From contig NC_081412.1 in assembly GCF_030272615.1 (NCBI RefSeq), positions 104,274,796 to 104,338,795 on the forward strand: a DNA stretch of 64,000 bases, read 5' to 3'. The stretch comes from Cryptomeria japonica (Eukaryota > Streptophyta > Pinopsida > Cupressales > Cupressaceae). Numbering within the stretch: position 1 is the first letter of the stretch; every line of letters starts with the position of its first letter. The translations under genes were made by a program, and so were the position numbers. The notes beneath the pieces were generated by a model. The model ran no database searches and was not told the DNA's origin. It was given only the letters and a program-made list of their open reading frames with translations. Of this stretch, positions 37,320-49,000 are shown in pieces.

Positions 37320-38340
37320 TAATTAAATTTAATGCGTACAAGTTCCTTATGCATAAAAACGATCAATTTTTTAATAAATAAAAACTTGATTAGGTTCTAA
37401 ATAAATAAAAGCCCTATCGGGTTTTTAAAATTAAAAAATTGAATGGGATTTTACATGTACCCATTAAGGCTTGTAATTAAGCTTGGATGACAAGGCTGAG
37501 GCTTGGGAGCCTTATTTCCCTCCCTTTTACATATTTTCTTCTTCAAATCTAGTTTCTCAAGTTGCTTGTCATCAAGTTTGCATGTTATCAAGTGGGTATT
37601 TGTAAAATTTCCACCATAATTTTACACATCTTCTAAGCTCTCTAACCGTACTTTTTTTTAAAGATTTGAACAAGATTAACATATTTATTTTTAAGTTCTT
37701 TTACCAATTTCTGTAGAGTTTTCAGGGACATATGTGTACCATTTTTTAATAACTTTTTAACTATTTGTCCAAATTTGAATCACATTATATATTATTGTTC
37801 TGCACTTCATTGTTGACACTTTAAAACAAAATTGTTTTTTTTATTATTTTGGTGCAAGTTATGTGACATGCACAGTTAAGTACTTGATTTTTAGGATGCG
37901 TCCATTTTGAAAAATCATAAAAAAAGTACTCAAAAAAATTACAAAAAATACACTTCTATCACTCACTCTTAACTATCTTTCTACCAAAGGGTTTTCCAAA
38001 ATACTAAATGTAACTATAACTTTTTGACGCACACGCCAGAGACTATGTTATGTTTTGCTAAAAAAATAGGAATAGTTTTGTGTGCATGAAACATTTGATT
38101 ACTTTAATTTTATCCCTTTTTGAAAAAAAATAGTAATTTGAAAATTAGATTTAGAGTACTACAATTCATGTAATTTTTGTATCTTGAAATTTTGAGTGGA
38201 AGAGTCTCAAATTGCTCCTCCAAGTTAAAATTTAGTTGATTTCAAACAAAAAGTGGCCACTTATACTTACTTTTTTGTTCACCATCTTGGAGCACTTACC
38301 CTTCAAGAAACACCAAAAATGTCAATGGGAATATTTGGAG
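37320..38340. other. Intergenic, no gene seen
   Basis: AT-rich; no coding signal except the last 60 bases, where the hAT-like frame may begin (KHQKCQWEYLE then a stop). Confidence 0.55.
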
Positions 38341-38580
38341 TAAGTCCTAGATGAGGTGGGTGAGAAGAATGCAGTGCAATTGGTTATAGATAATGCAACA
38401 AATCATGTTGTTGTAGGTAGACTACTAATGGATAGGCACCCATCATTGTTTTGGACTCCATATGTTGCTCATTGGCTTGAACTCATATTGTTCGATCATG
38501 GCAAGATTCCATGGATCAAAGCATGTGTTAAGATAATAAAATATATTTGTAAATTCTCATACAATCACACATGGGTCTTT
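38340..38580 (+). pseudogene. hAT-type transposase fragment (DUF659 region)
   Basis: The frame reads VLDEVGEKNAVQLVIDNATN, then VVVGRLLMDRHPSLFWTPYV, AHWLELILFDHGKIPW and KYICKFSYNHTWV. Plant hAT-like DUF659 proteins have VGE.NVVQVVTDNA.NYVAAG..L....P.LFWTPCAAHCIDL.L.DIGK...., so the match is clear, though the usual C in PCAAHC is lost (PYVAHW). The frame is cut near 38580 by the LTR of element D. No BED zinc finger or C-terminal dimerisation domain is present. Confidence 0.8.
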
Positions 38581-39955
38581 TGGACATTGGTTGATGTGTT
38601 GTCATTGATGTCAACATATTTTTCTGTGTATTCCATTGTTGCAGTTTAGTTAGAAGAGTTGGTTTAGCCTGTGTGTTGTAAATGAGTTGATGCAAATTAA
38701 AGGGTTTTTGGTATGTTGTCTATAGATGGTTCATTCCCTTTTAAAAAGGTTCGCATATTGATTTGATCAAGTTATGAGATCCGGTATTGAGGATATTATT
38801 CAGTTGTTTGTGTTATTTGGTATTCTGGTTTGTGCTCTATATTGCTTCAAAATTGCTATATCTTAAGTTGTGGATGTGTGGGATATGTTCTAGACATTGA
38901 TGTGTGTTCTCAGTTCGATTGGTTCATGATTTGGAAATTCATAAGCAAATCTTTCAAGTTGACAGTCAATTATGATGGTGTTCTTGAGCTCTAGTAGAGA
39001 GATGATGATGATCCTGGTAATCTGAGTTGTTGCGGTTGATGACATGGTGCAATTCAAGTTGCTTGTGAATATCTCTAGATCATGTTCTATGCGCATTGAT
39101 GGTCTGCATTGATTATTGTGCATGTCATTGAAGATTTTCTTTGTCTGGTGATGTTCTTCGTGTTATGTGACATTCTTGGTGGTTGTAGCGTGTTGTGGAT
39201 GATCAAGGCATAATTCTTAGAGGTGTTTCATATTTGCGGTATTGATTTGGGTCTAACTATGTCTTAGCCAACATCATTTTGTTCTGCATGCATTGTTGTA
39301 GTGTGTGAGGTTATTATTTTGTTATGTGTGTTAAGGGTTTAGCTGACCTTGAAATAAAGGTTGATGACTTGTATAAATAAATGTAATAGTCATGTAAGGT
39401 GTATATCTATGATCTTTGAGAGTATGTATGATCGTGTTGTAGGTGCAAACAAGTGATTTGATCTTTCAAAAGTGTGAAGGAGAGAAGAGAAGTGTTGCAG
39501 AGCAGATTGTGTGCTTAACAGAAACTATACTCAGGCATATGGAGATGATATTTTCACAGTTCATGTAATTCGGATTGTTGTTTAAATGTTTTTGTAAGTC
39601 AGTGAGACTTCCTGTAAGGTAGTGAGCCTTCCCTAAAGGTTGTAGCCTTTCTGGGTTTCTTATTTGAGCAGTGAGCTCTAGGCAGTGTGTCTGAATACAT
39701 GTGCATTCCCTGTTGTAATATTTACATTTACTCTTAGCAAGGTATTATCTCATTGTGGGTAGGTTCCCACCATAGTTTTTCCCTTAACCAGATTTTCCAC
39801 GTCAAAAATATTTGCATTATGTGTGTTATTGATGTGGTGTTGTTTCATGCTTAAACTGTTAATTATCAGATCTGATTTGTGGTTTAAGTTGCAGTGAGTT
39901 TTTGTGCAAACTGATTCACCCCCCCACCTCTCAATTTGTTGCATTGTTGCCAACA
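38581..39955 (+). repeat. 5' LTR of element D
   Basis: Ends GTTGCCAACA at 39955 next to the primer binding site. It contains the shared copia block (GTGGGTAGGTTCCCACC ... TTTTCCACG, 39756-39803), the C-run before CACCTCTCA (39917-39932) and a possible TATA box (TATAAATAAA near 39371). The left boundary, inside the hAT fragment, is approximate. Confidence 0.82.
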
Positions 39956-39957
39956 AT

Positions 39958-39969
39958 TGGTATTAGAGC
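39958..39969 (+). other. Primer binding site of element D, variant
   Basis: TGGTATTAGAGC, one base different from TGGTATCAGAGC, directly after the LTR. Confidence 0.8.
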
Positions 39970-40011
39970 TAGATCCTCGAGAAGAAGCTTGACTTCTTGA
40001 GGAGATCTGGG

Positions 40012-41100
40012 ATGAGAACCTTTTCTTTCAAGAAGGATAGTCTGAGATTTGATGGAACGAACTACACCCTCTGGAAAAGTTAGATGCAATGTCATTTGAG
40101 ATGCATTGGATCCTCAGAATGGTCCTACTACTCTTGATGAGATAAAGGAAGCAAAATACAATATTAGAGCTAAGGAAGCATTGTTGAGTGCCTTTTCAGA
40201 TTCTAAGATGACTAATGTGATGGACTTAGAGACTCCTCATGAGTTCTAGATAAAATTGGAGACCTTGCATGAAGGTGATAGTCATGTAAAGATTGTTAAG
40301 TTGAAGATCTTGAAGGGTAGACATGAGAACTTGAAGATGAGAACATTACTTCTTTTATGCAGAAAGTTAATGAGCTTGTGTGTGGAATCAGATGTGCCGG
40401 TGGAGTATTAGAAGAATTTGAGATTGTTGCTAATGTGTTGAGATCATTGCCTCTTTCTTACAAATATAATGTTGTTGCTATTGATGAGATCCGGATGGTG
40501 ACAAATGTGACAAAATACATGTTGATTGGTAAGGTTGTTGCTTTTGAGCTGAGTGAGTTTGGAGACTCTCTTCCTAAGATTGAATCTAAATTCAAAGCTA
40601 CTATTTCTGGGAAGCAGAGATATGATCCAAGAGAAATTTCTGCAAGAGTATCCAGATATGAGAAATAGATGAAAGAGATGGAAGATGAAGAAAGAGAGCT
40701 TGAGGAGCTTGCAACACTTATTGCCAGAAGATTGCCTAAATGTGTCGATAAGTATGAAGGAAAGTTACCTCTTAAATGTTTTTCATCTAATAAGATATGA
40801 CATTTTGCATCAAGGTGTTCAGAAAGAGAGAGAAATCCTAAGAAGCCATTTAATCCATATAAGCCTAAATATCAAAAGAAGAATTGTTATTATGCTACAA
40901 ATGAAGGTGTGATAGATGATGATTCGGATAAGGGAAACTCAAGAGATGAATTTGTGTTCATTGCTATCAAAGAAGATGATCATGTAACTACAAATTTTAC
41001 AAGATGCATTAATGAGGAGAAAGCTTTAGCTGCTAAAGTTGAGGAGAAAGATGAATGGGTAATTGACAGTGGTTGCTCTCATCATGTGACGGGTGATTAG
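40012..41100 (+). pseudogene. Element D gag and protease start
   Basis: Begins at the ATG at 40012 (MRTFSFKKDSLRFDGTNYTL). Frame changes occur near 40112 and 40340; a long piece (40357-40908) holds VLRSLPLSYKYNVVAIDEIR and FELSEFGDSLPKIES. The zinc knuckle is destroyed (CFSSNKI, stop, HFASRC: second Cys to Ser and the Gly to stop). The protease motif EWVIDSGCSHHVTGD remains at 41050-41097. Confidence 0.85.
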
Positions 41101-41973
41101 AGTAAATTTGTAAATTTGGAAAGGTGTGATGGTGGTATAGTAAGATTTGGTGATAACAAAGCTTGTGTAATTTGTGGTAGAGGCTCTATTTCTCTTGATG
41201 GTAAGCACAATACTGCTGATGTGTTGTATGTTGAAGGTTTAAAGCATAATCTTTTGAATGTTGGTTAGATGGTTGATAAGGGATATAACTTGCAATTCAA
41301 GAATGGAAATGTGACATCTTGAGTAGTTCTAGAACTGAGATTGCATTAGGGACAAAGACTAAAGGTAATATCTTTCACTTGAATGTTGGTGGTAAAAGCT
41401 ATTTGATTGCTAAAATTGATGAAAGTTGGTTATGGCATAGAAGGATGTGGCATGTAAATTGTGATTGCATGTTTAAGATAAGTTCTACCCAAGCTGTGAG
41501 AGATCTACTGAACTTAGTAAAGCCTTCTAATCTAGTATGTAAGGAATGCCAATTAGGGAAGTAGACAAGAGTTACTTATAAGAGAAAATAGTATAATTCT
41601 AATTGATTGTTGGATCTTGTGCATACTGATTTGTGTTGTCCTTCTAGAGTAAGAAGCTTGCAAGGTGACAAGTATTTCATGTTACTGATTGATGATTATT
41701 CAAGAATGATGTGGGTTACCTTCTTAAGGGAGAAGTCTGAAGCGTTGGAGAAGTTCAAGATTTTCAAAGCTAAAGTTGAAACTGAGACTGGATTGAAGTT
41801 GAAATGTCTGTGATTAGACAGAGGTGGAAAATTCACTTCCGGTGAGTTTAATGCTTATTATGAAGAGCATGGAGTTAAGAGACAGTTATCTACTCCTAAG
41901 ACACCACAACAAAATGGTGTTGTTGAGAGAAAGAATATACCCATTCAAGAAGCTATTAGAACCATGATGATTG
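41101..41973 (+). pseudogene. Element D pre-integrase and integrase (partial)
   Basis: WLWHRRMWHVNCD and LVCKECQLGK form the His/Cys zinc region, then VHTDLCCPSRV, DDYSRMMWVTFLREKSEA and KTPQQNGVVERKN. The second catalytic segment reads LDRGGKF in place of RSDRGGEF, so a Glu of the conserved stretch is gone. Stops break the frame at about 41577, 41590, 41604 and 41814. The sequence ends abruptly at an inserted LTR. Confidence 0.85.
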
Positions 41974-43148
41974 TGTTGGCATATGCTAGATTTGGTTAAG
42001 TGTTGTCATTGATGTAAACACTGTATCCCTACTGGATATGGTTCTTCTATCCTGGTTAGACTTGGTGTTTATCTTGGTTTTGGCTTCGATTTTGATTTGG
42101 TATAATCAGATCCTTGGATGTGGTTTTGGATGCTTATTCAAGATGTTTATATGCTTTTCATATTCTATTGGTTCATGTTTTGGTGCTTCGGTAATTATCG
42201 CTTATGATCCTGGTTGATATTTCTTGGTACCGGTTAGCTTTACTGGTTAGCAGTATTTGATGTTTTGATCATATGATTTTGGTCCGGCTTATGGAATCGG
42301 TTTCTATCATGTTGAAGGTGCTTCTTGATCGTGTCCTAAGTGTTTGGTGACTTTGCATTGGTTGGCATGTTGTTATGGTGGTCCTATTTGGATCTGGTTA
42401 GACTTTCTATGTTATTGCACTGAGGGTTTCTACTGGTTGGTGAAACGTACTATATTTTGGTCTTAACGGAATTTTGGGCAGATATATTAGTTTGGATATT
42501 TGAATTAGGTCCATGCGATGTAATGTAAATAATAATATTGGTCCAGTGGTACCATGTGATGTAATTTTTGTAATTATGGGTTTAGGGTTTAGCCAACCTT
42601 ATCATAAGGTTGATGATCTGTATTTATAGGTGACTTATTCATGTAATTGGGTATGGTTTCTAGGATTGATGGTTATGTCTGCAAAGGTTTATGTGTGAAT
42701 AAAGTCATATCTTTCAGTGAAGGGATCATAAGGTTTTTGGTGTTGCAGGGCAAACATTTGTGCTTAATCGGAGTTGTATCAAGCATATTAGGAGATGCTA
42801 CTTTCATAGTTCATTCTTTTCAGATTGTAGTCCAATGTTTTGTAAGTTAGTGAGACTTCTCTTTTGTGTTGAGTAGTGAGCTCTAGGTTGTTGGCCTGAT
42901 TGCAAGTGCAATCCCCATTGTAATTATTTCACATACTGATGCATAAGTATTATCTGATTGTGGGTAGGGTTTCCCATCGTGATTTTTCCCTTTACTAGGT
43001 TTTCCACGTCAAAAATATTGTTGTTGTGTGTACTATGCTTTCATGTTTTATCTTTCATTGTGTTGGTTTCTTTGTGCTTTGGTTTAAAGGTTTTGATTGC
43101 TTGTCACATGAAAATTAAGTGGTTAAACAGTCTTTTTGCAAGTTAGAC
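41974..43148 (+). repeat. Copia LTR, 3' end missing
   Basis: Starts TGTTGGCATATGC inside the element D integrase. It contains GTGAGCTCTAGG (near 42868), the shared block GTGGGTAGGGTTTCCCAT...TTTTCCACG (42961-43010) and a possible TATA box (TATTTATAGG, 42621-42630). The usual LTR end (C-run, CTCTCAGTTGT, ...CA) and a primer binding site are absent; sequence similarity stops at about 43148. Confidence 0.8.
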
Positions 43149-43295
43149 AGTAGGTCTCAATGGACAGCCCATGATTCTATTCCACATATCCAAGTGCTTG
43201 GCCCTACAATTCTATGGGGTGATGAAGGTATAGTTGCTTCCCAACCTAATCATCGCTTGTGATACCGATGTTGTTGCACTGGGTTAGATCTCATG

Positions 43296-43477
43296 TGAAT
43301 ACAATCTGGTGCTGTAAAATTCTTCGAATATCATTATCAGGTACAGGAAAATAAATTTGAGCACACAAATGTTTATATCTACCAATGAAATCAGTCACTT
43401 TTTTTAATTTAACACCTTATTTACAATGCATTAAATCAGTCAAAGTGATTGTAGGACCAATGTTTTGAAATTTTTGA
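43296..43477 (-). pseudogene. Gypsy gag fragment, inverted
   Basis: The reverse complement matches 51590-51765: the shared words include CCTACAATCACTTTGACTGA, TTTAATGCATT and AAAGTGACTGATTTCA. This is the middle of a Ty3/gypsy Retrotrans_gag-type capsid. It abuts another gypsy gag piece in the opposite orientation. Confidence 0.8.
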
Positions 43478-43925
43478 ATGAAATTTTTTATTCACAACCT
43501 TCAAATCAAGTCAATCATTCTATTCCTTTTTCTACTGCAATGTCTAGTATTCCTACCTTCACTTCAAATATCATGGCTACATCAACTCAAACTGCCATTC
43601 CTACAACAATTGGTCATGGGGGCAATCCCTCTTCTTCATTTAATCCTTCATCTTTACCTATGTCTTCAATAAGTATTCCTAATATCCCTCAACCAATCAG
43701 TGTGACACAAGGGGGTAATTCATTCAACAATTTTATTCCTCCTTTGAGTGTCCCATTTCCTACTCAATCATCACCTATGCCTACAATTGTTCTCAAATTT
43801 TGATTCCCCTCTTATCCCTTATAAGAAATATAATAACTTTGTCTACAAATAAAGAGACCAAAGAAAAAGAACCTCAGAGCAACATATGACAAGGTTTCAA
43901 GAACCTTCTACACTTTGAACTTATC
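43478..43925 (+). pseudogene. Gypsy gag N-terminal region
   Basis: A Pro/Ser-rich frame (IPFSTAMSSIPTFTSNIMAT ... GGNPSSSFNPSSLP ... FPTQSSPMPTIVLKF) ends at 43803. The adjacent frame continues SPLIPYKKYNNFVYK, a stop, RDQRKRTSEQHMTRFQE. Low-complexity N-termini like this precede the capsid in conifer-type gypsy gag. That is from memory and the call is moderate. Confidence 0.55.
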
Positions 43926-44722
43926 CAAAGTTCAGGCGGGTATACCTTCTATGAATAACTTCACACTTTTTAAAACGAGATCCATAGTAAACCAGTCCAA
44001 AAACCAATAAATCTTATCGCCTCAACATGAACTAAAAAAAATAAAGAAAATCTTATGCTCATTTTCAGTATTGATCTTCAAGAAATGCAAAAAGAGAACT
44101 ACAAATGATACCAGTGCCTTATCTAGGCTACAAAGTCATCTAAATAAAACAAGGATTCACAATTAAACATCTCCATACATATCATCACTTTGGCTTCTAT
44201 CAACCCCATACATGCCTAACATATATAAGAGTCTTTCCTTATTAGACTAGACAATGTTCATCAAATTCAAAGTCTCCAACAAAATAACATACTAACAGAG
44301 ATATTCCTTAAGTATTTAATTCCCCTCCTAAAGAAGAAAGCTAAGAAACATATCTATAAAGACTGCATTACAATCCATGTTCAATTGGATAACCCTAGAT
44401 TACCCAAATGAAACCAGTAAATTATTGAAAGCACACCAGAAGACAACACAAATTCTAGGCTCAAAAGTTTATGGTCTGTATATTGATATTCATTTTGAAA
44501 TTTTTTTACAAAACTCATAATATTTTCTGTAAACTTAGAAAAACCCAGATAGATTTCTGCAGAGTTTCTTTACAAAATCTTGTGATCTCCTTCTAACTAG
44601 TCTTGGTATCCATTTATAATAATATGGATGCATACAAGCTTTAGAACTTCTCAAAAAGTTTGTTACAACAATTTTCTTGTTTTAACAAGAAGTTACAAAT
44701 CTTTTCCATATTCTAACGGTTG
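43926..44722. other. Probable 3' flank of the minus-strand gene
   Basis: No coding frame. On the minus strand it directly follows the stop codon at 44723-44725 and contains AT-rich segments such as TATTATTATAAATGG (near 44620), which could hold polyadenylation signals, but I cannot place a specific site. Confidence 0.4.
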
Positions 44723-44812
44723 TCATTCAACGGCTTCTTCTTGAACCTCTGCATCCAACACTACATACTTTCTTGTCCACTCTTGGTACACGTCATCAGT
44801 GGGCCATGAGAA

Positions 44813-46068
44813 GTTAATGTAAAGCGGAAAATCGCAATCGAACCCTAGTTGCTCTCCCCTCTTCCAACTCCAAGGAGAGAGAAGGGAGGTTGCTAGGGTT
44901 GATGGTTTTCACTTGGGAGACTTTACATTCAAAAGAGGGGTTGAAACCCACAAGATCCAATCCCACACAATGCAAGATTGGATGCTAAATGAGTTTCAAG
45001 GGTTAAGACAGCAAGGCTACCCTCTTTTGTAAAGAATGTTGATAGAAGAATTAAGCTAGGAATGTATAGAAAGTGAGAAAGATTCGCTTATAAACTAAGA
45101 TAGGGATATAGGATGAAGCTGCGGACCTAGAATTAGCAGTAAAATGTCGATACGGCGCTGTCCTGCAAATTTGAGCAAAAGTTGACGGGATGATGGCGCC
45201 CAGCGTGCACACGGTCCTCCGAAAAATCCGCGAAACGAAGGGGGATCTGTTCGTCTCTGCACAAGGATTCCAGATCTTCAATTTCAGTCGCGTACCTGCA
45301 ACCTACACATAGAAAAGCGAAGATGATTGGGGGGTTAGGGATTAGGGGTTTGCCTTTAGGTCAAACCCCGGTTTTGGAATTAACCAAGAAATGAAAAATG
45401 CTGTAAATGTAAATGTCTATAATGTAAAACAAGTACTAATACCTTGTTGTAAGGATGTTTGTATCCTTATGTGCGAAGGTATAGATGTTGTTGTATGTTG
45501 TATGTTGTAGTATGTAGTAAGTGATCTCCTCTTCAATGGTTGAATCCTTGTCTTGAATGCAACACTTAGCCTTGAATGGAGACTTGGAATGATCAATTGC
45601 TTGAAAGAATGCTTGAATGCTTGAATGCTTGAATATCGTTTCCACATATGTTCATCTTCTTCTCCCAAAATGAGAGAGAAAATGTAGTTTATATACTTGT
45701 CAATTAGGGCTGATAGACTAATTTTCCCGACCTTAGGCCGACCAGGAAATGATAATTTCCAATTTGCAAACAAAAGGACCCGAAGTCCCATAGGAGACCG
45801 GGCCCAAAATAGGGCCAGGGACCAGGGCGCTGGGCACCATGGTCCTGGGTGCCCTAGTCCTAAAGGACCAGGGCGCTGGGTGCTCTGGTCCCACCTCCCA
45901 GGATAGCAGGGTGCAAAGGAGGTTCAGGCCAGGATGCTAGAAAATGCAGTTTTTGGTGTCGCGGACAAGTTTCGGGGTCTCCATTCAGGTTCCGTGTTGC
46001 GTCGCCATCGTGAAGACCAAAATGCAGTCGAAATTGCAAGTGTCACAATTTTAGGATGCTACAGTTAA
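44813..46068 (-). mobile_element. Solo LTR insertion with GTTAA target duplication
   Basis: LTR 44818-46063 is flanked by GTTAA at 44813-44817 and 46064-46068. On the minus strand it opens TGTAGCATCCTAAAATTG and closes CGCTTTACA, giving the expected TG...CA ends. A TATA box (GTATATAAAC) lies near 45690 on the minus strand. With one duplication it adds 1,251 bases, a multiple of three, to the gene. No gag or pol is present, so it is a solo LTR left by recombination between two LTRs. Confidence 0.88.
45805..45905. repeat. GC-rich direct and inverted repeat inside the solo LTR
   Basis: GGACCAGGGCGCTGGG occurs twice, and GGGCACC...GGTGCCC forms a short hairpin between the copies. It stands out against the AT-rich surroundings. 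Confidence 0.75.
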
Positions 46069-49000
46069 TAACTTTCCCTCTTGTCTTGGCCAATCTCTTC
46101 CAAGAGTTTTTCATTTTATTGACCTTTGAGTTTAGAAAGCCATAGTGTGATATAATTTTTTCTATCTCCTCAATTGTTCTGACAAATAGGGAAGTATCAT
46201 CTGTATTAATGATTCCCTTTACCCTTAATGATAGGTTGGCTCCTAATTCATTAAGCCATACTTGTTTGTCCTTCAATTGAGTTGGACTGGCAAAACCCCC
46301 AGGAAATAATTCAAATACCTACTCAGTGTACTCTTTCTTATAGAAATTGATCTTCCTCTTTGCATTATCTATTCCTTCTGCTAGCTTTGCCAGATCCTTT
46401 GTCAAGTCACAAGTGGATTTGATAATAGGGTCAGCCCCTGCCTCATCATAAGATACACATATAAGTTCTAGGTCCTCCTCCCTAGGCTTCCACTTGTCCA
46501 AAATAGGCATTAGGACAACCTTGTCTCCATTGAGCTCATTCCACATATCCAAAACTTTACTCATATTGTTATACACCAATGATGATCCTATAGTGTCAAC
46601 AAAACTCAAAATTGTGGCCCTCACTCTCTCTTCATACTTATTTGCAAATAGGATTTGAGCTTGTTTTAGATTTTTCAACTCGTAAGGAGTGATCTCAACT
46701 GATTGGGAACTAGAAGGTGCAGGAGAAGGTGGGAATTCAATGATAGGGATAGTAGATGGAGGTTGTGCAGGAGAAGAAGCAATCATCAAGATTGAGGACT
46801 CACCTTAATGGTATTGTCCTTCCAATTGGCTTTTTAGTTTAGCAATAATGGTATCTCGGCTCATTACCTCTCCTTTAGCATCATTGTAAGCCTTTAAAAC
46901 TGTCTCCAACTTAGCTTGGAGAGCTGCCTTTTCCATTGCTTCTTTCTCTGCCACTGCAACACTGAATTTTATAGTTTCTAAGACTGTGCTAGCAGCCTCC
47001 ACTACTCCAGTATTTTGTACTCTCTTCACTATCATACCTCCAAGGTAGCTTGACTCTGGGGTATCTTTTCTCTTTCTATTCTCATATCTTTTTAGAGACC
47101 ACATGACTAGGGCTGCATCATCCTTATTGAAGATTACTCCTTCCATTGGCTTGGTCTCTTTCTTGACTACCACTAAAATGAAAGCATCTGCTATATCCCA
47201 TTCAGGGAGGATGAGGACACCAGCCTTTGCTACCATTTCCCTTCCTTGCTCAGGAGTGATGGTCTTAAATTCAGTGACCATTTCTTGTTTTATTTCTTCC
47301 TCCACCACAGCTGCAGCCTTGTGGGGCTGCTCATTCCTCCTTTTTTCACATCTAGCATTGAACTTATCAATATTATGCTTCCACACAAATTGCACGAAAG
47401 CTCCTGATGTAACAAAGTTACTATCAGCTAAGAATTCTTCACTGGCCTGTTTAATGGCAGGATCCAGTTCCTGGCTTTTGAACTCATTGATGTTTATGTC
47501 CATCTCGACATTTTTCTGGCTCCTCAGGCATTCCATCCTCTACTTCATCATATGTATAGGCAATCTCCCCTAGACTCCCTAGCTGCAACAATTGCTCAGC
47601 TACTGCCTACTCATGTCCTATATGAATGGGGGATTGAGATGGGGAATATAGGGGCTCATTAGTTTGCACTTCCTTTCCCACCCTTTTCTTATTTGAGGAG
47701 TCGTGAATGTCAATGACATGTTGTATTTTCCTCTTCCCTTTTGAAGTAGAAGGCTCCCTTGTTGTTGGCATCAACACACTGTACTTGGATTTTCTATGTA
47801 GCACATAGTCACTAGGAGGGATTACTTTAGTAGATGTAGACCTAGCTAGAACTAGTCTTGCCTTCTCAAGGTTGTTTTTAATCATTGCTTCTCTTTTCTC
47901 CTTTAGTGTTTGCATTACATCTTCAAAGCAAAGAATTAGGAATTTAGCCTTTTCCTCAAAGGGTGAAAACTGGATAGGGGGTCATAGCTGCTGTCAAATT
48001 GGTGTAATCAAGAGCCTTCTTGTAGGCCACCCATTTCTCTTTCCTTAGCTTCATCCAAATCAAACTCATTTCTGATGAGGTCTTCAGGGAATTGGAATTG
48101 GTGGGTTCTTCCTTTGCATACTGCCCTTTTTCTAAACATACCATTAAAAAAGTCTTCAGGGTCAGAAAACCTTGACACTGCAGTGGACAAATGGTATGGT
48201 TGAAAGAATTCTTCAAAGCACTTCCATCCACCCTTAGTAATCACAAATTGGTGTGCTATTGTTACTATTGGGAAAATGGTCCCTTTTCCTCTGTTAGATA
48301 ACTCTGCCTCTTGCACACTCCCAATTTGCCTGGGGATTTCTACAATTTCTACTTTTAGTGGGACCTGATATGGTAACAAAAATGGAGTGCCTCTGAAACT
48401 GTACACTCTGAAAACTGTGGAAACAGGGTACAAGTATATATCACCCCAATTGTGGACAATATTGATTTCTTTAGCAAACTCCTTAGGCCTAAGAAACTCC
48501 AATAGAGCTTTAGGGACCCTTGGATTCTCTGAGCATAAGAGAATTCAGATTTTGGATGCAAAGCACTTATCAAACTTTAGGTAGCTGGCATCTTCTCTGT
48601 CCCATGACAACACTATGCTCCATAGTTGAATTGACATTTTCTCCCCATCCTTTTGTTTCACTAGATCCATGTCATTATCAAAGTAGTCACCACCCTTGAA
48701 TAAAAATAGATGCATGAGAAGGGAGTACCATCCAAAAGGCCTATCCACCTTACCATTTTTTATCCCTATCAAGCCTTGATGGATTGCATCAGTAATATAG
48801 GGGGCATAATCAAATGTTACTGCCAGAGAAGGATTTAAAATTTGAGCTATCATTAACATGTAATGAGTTGGCATGTTTACTTTAGCATCCTCTCCAAAAA
48901 TCTGGCAGAGTGACCAGTATAATCCTTTGGCTCTAAGAGTGAACCAATTTAGGGAAAAGGGCTCCATTGTATTATGTCCTACAATAGTCAATCCTCCTAT

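Larger units (their letters stand above)
38581..41973 (+). mobile_element. Ty1/copia element D, truncated at integrase
   Basis: 5' LTR (38581-39955), primer binding site, gag, protease and integrase on the plus strand. The element stops within the integrase at 41973, where another copia LTR begins. RT, RNase H and the 3' LTR are missing. Decay is heavy: frameshifts in gag and between protease and integrase, many stops, and a broken zinc knuckle. Confidence 0.9.

Noticed and set aside
46069-46085. AAGAGGGAAAGTTATTAAC before an LTR start on the minus strand, resembling a polypurine tract, so that the large ORF would be internal to an LTR element ending at 46063.
   Set aside because: The GTTAA duplication on both sides of the LTR and the in-frame coding continuation beyond it show a solo LTR inserted in the gene; the purine run is simply coding sequence.
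47103-47573. Plus-strand 156-codon open frame
   Set aside because: Antisense shadow of the large minus-strand gene; the minus strand shows the longer, more coherent frame.
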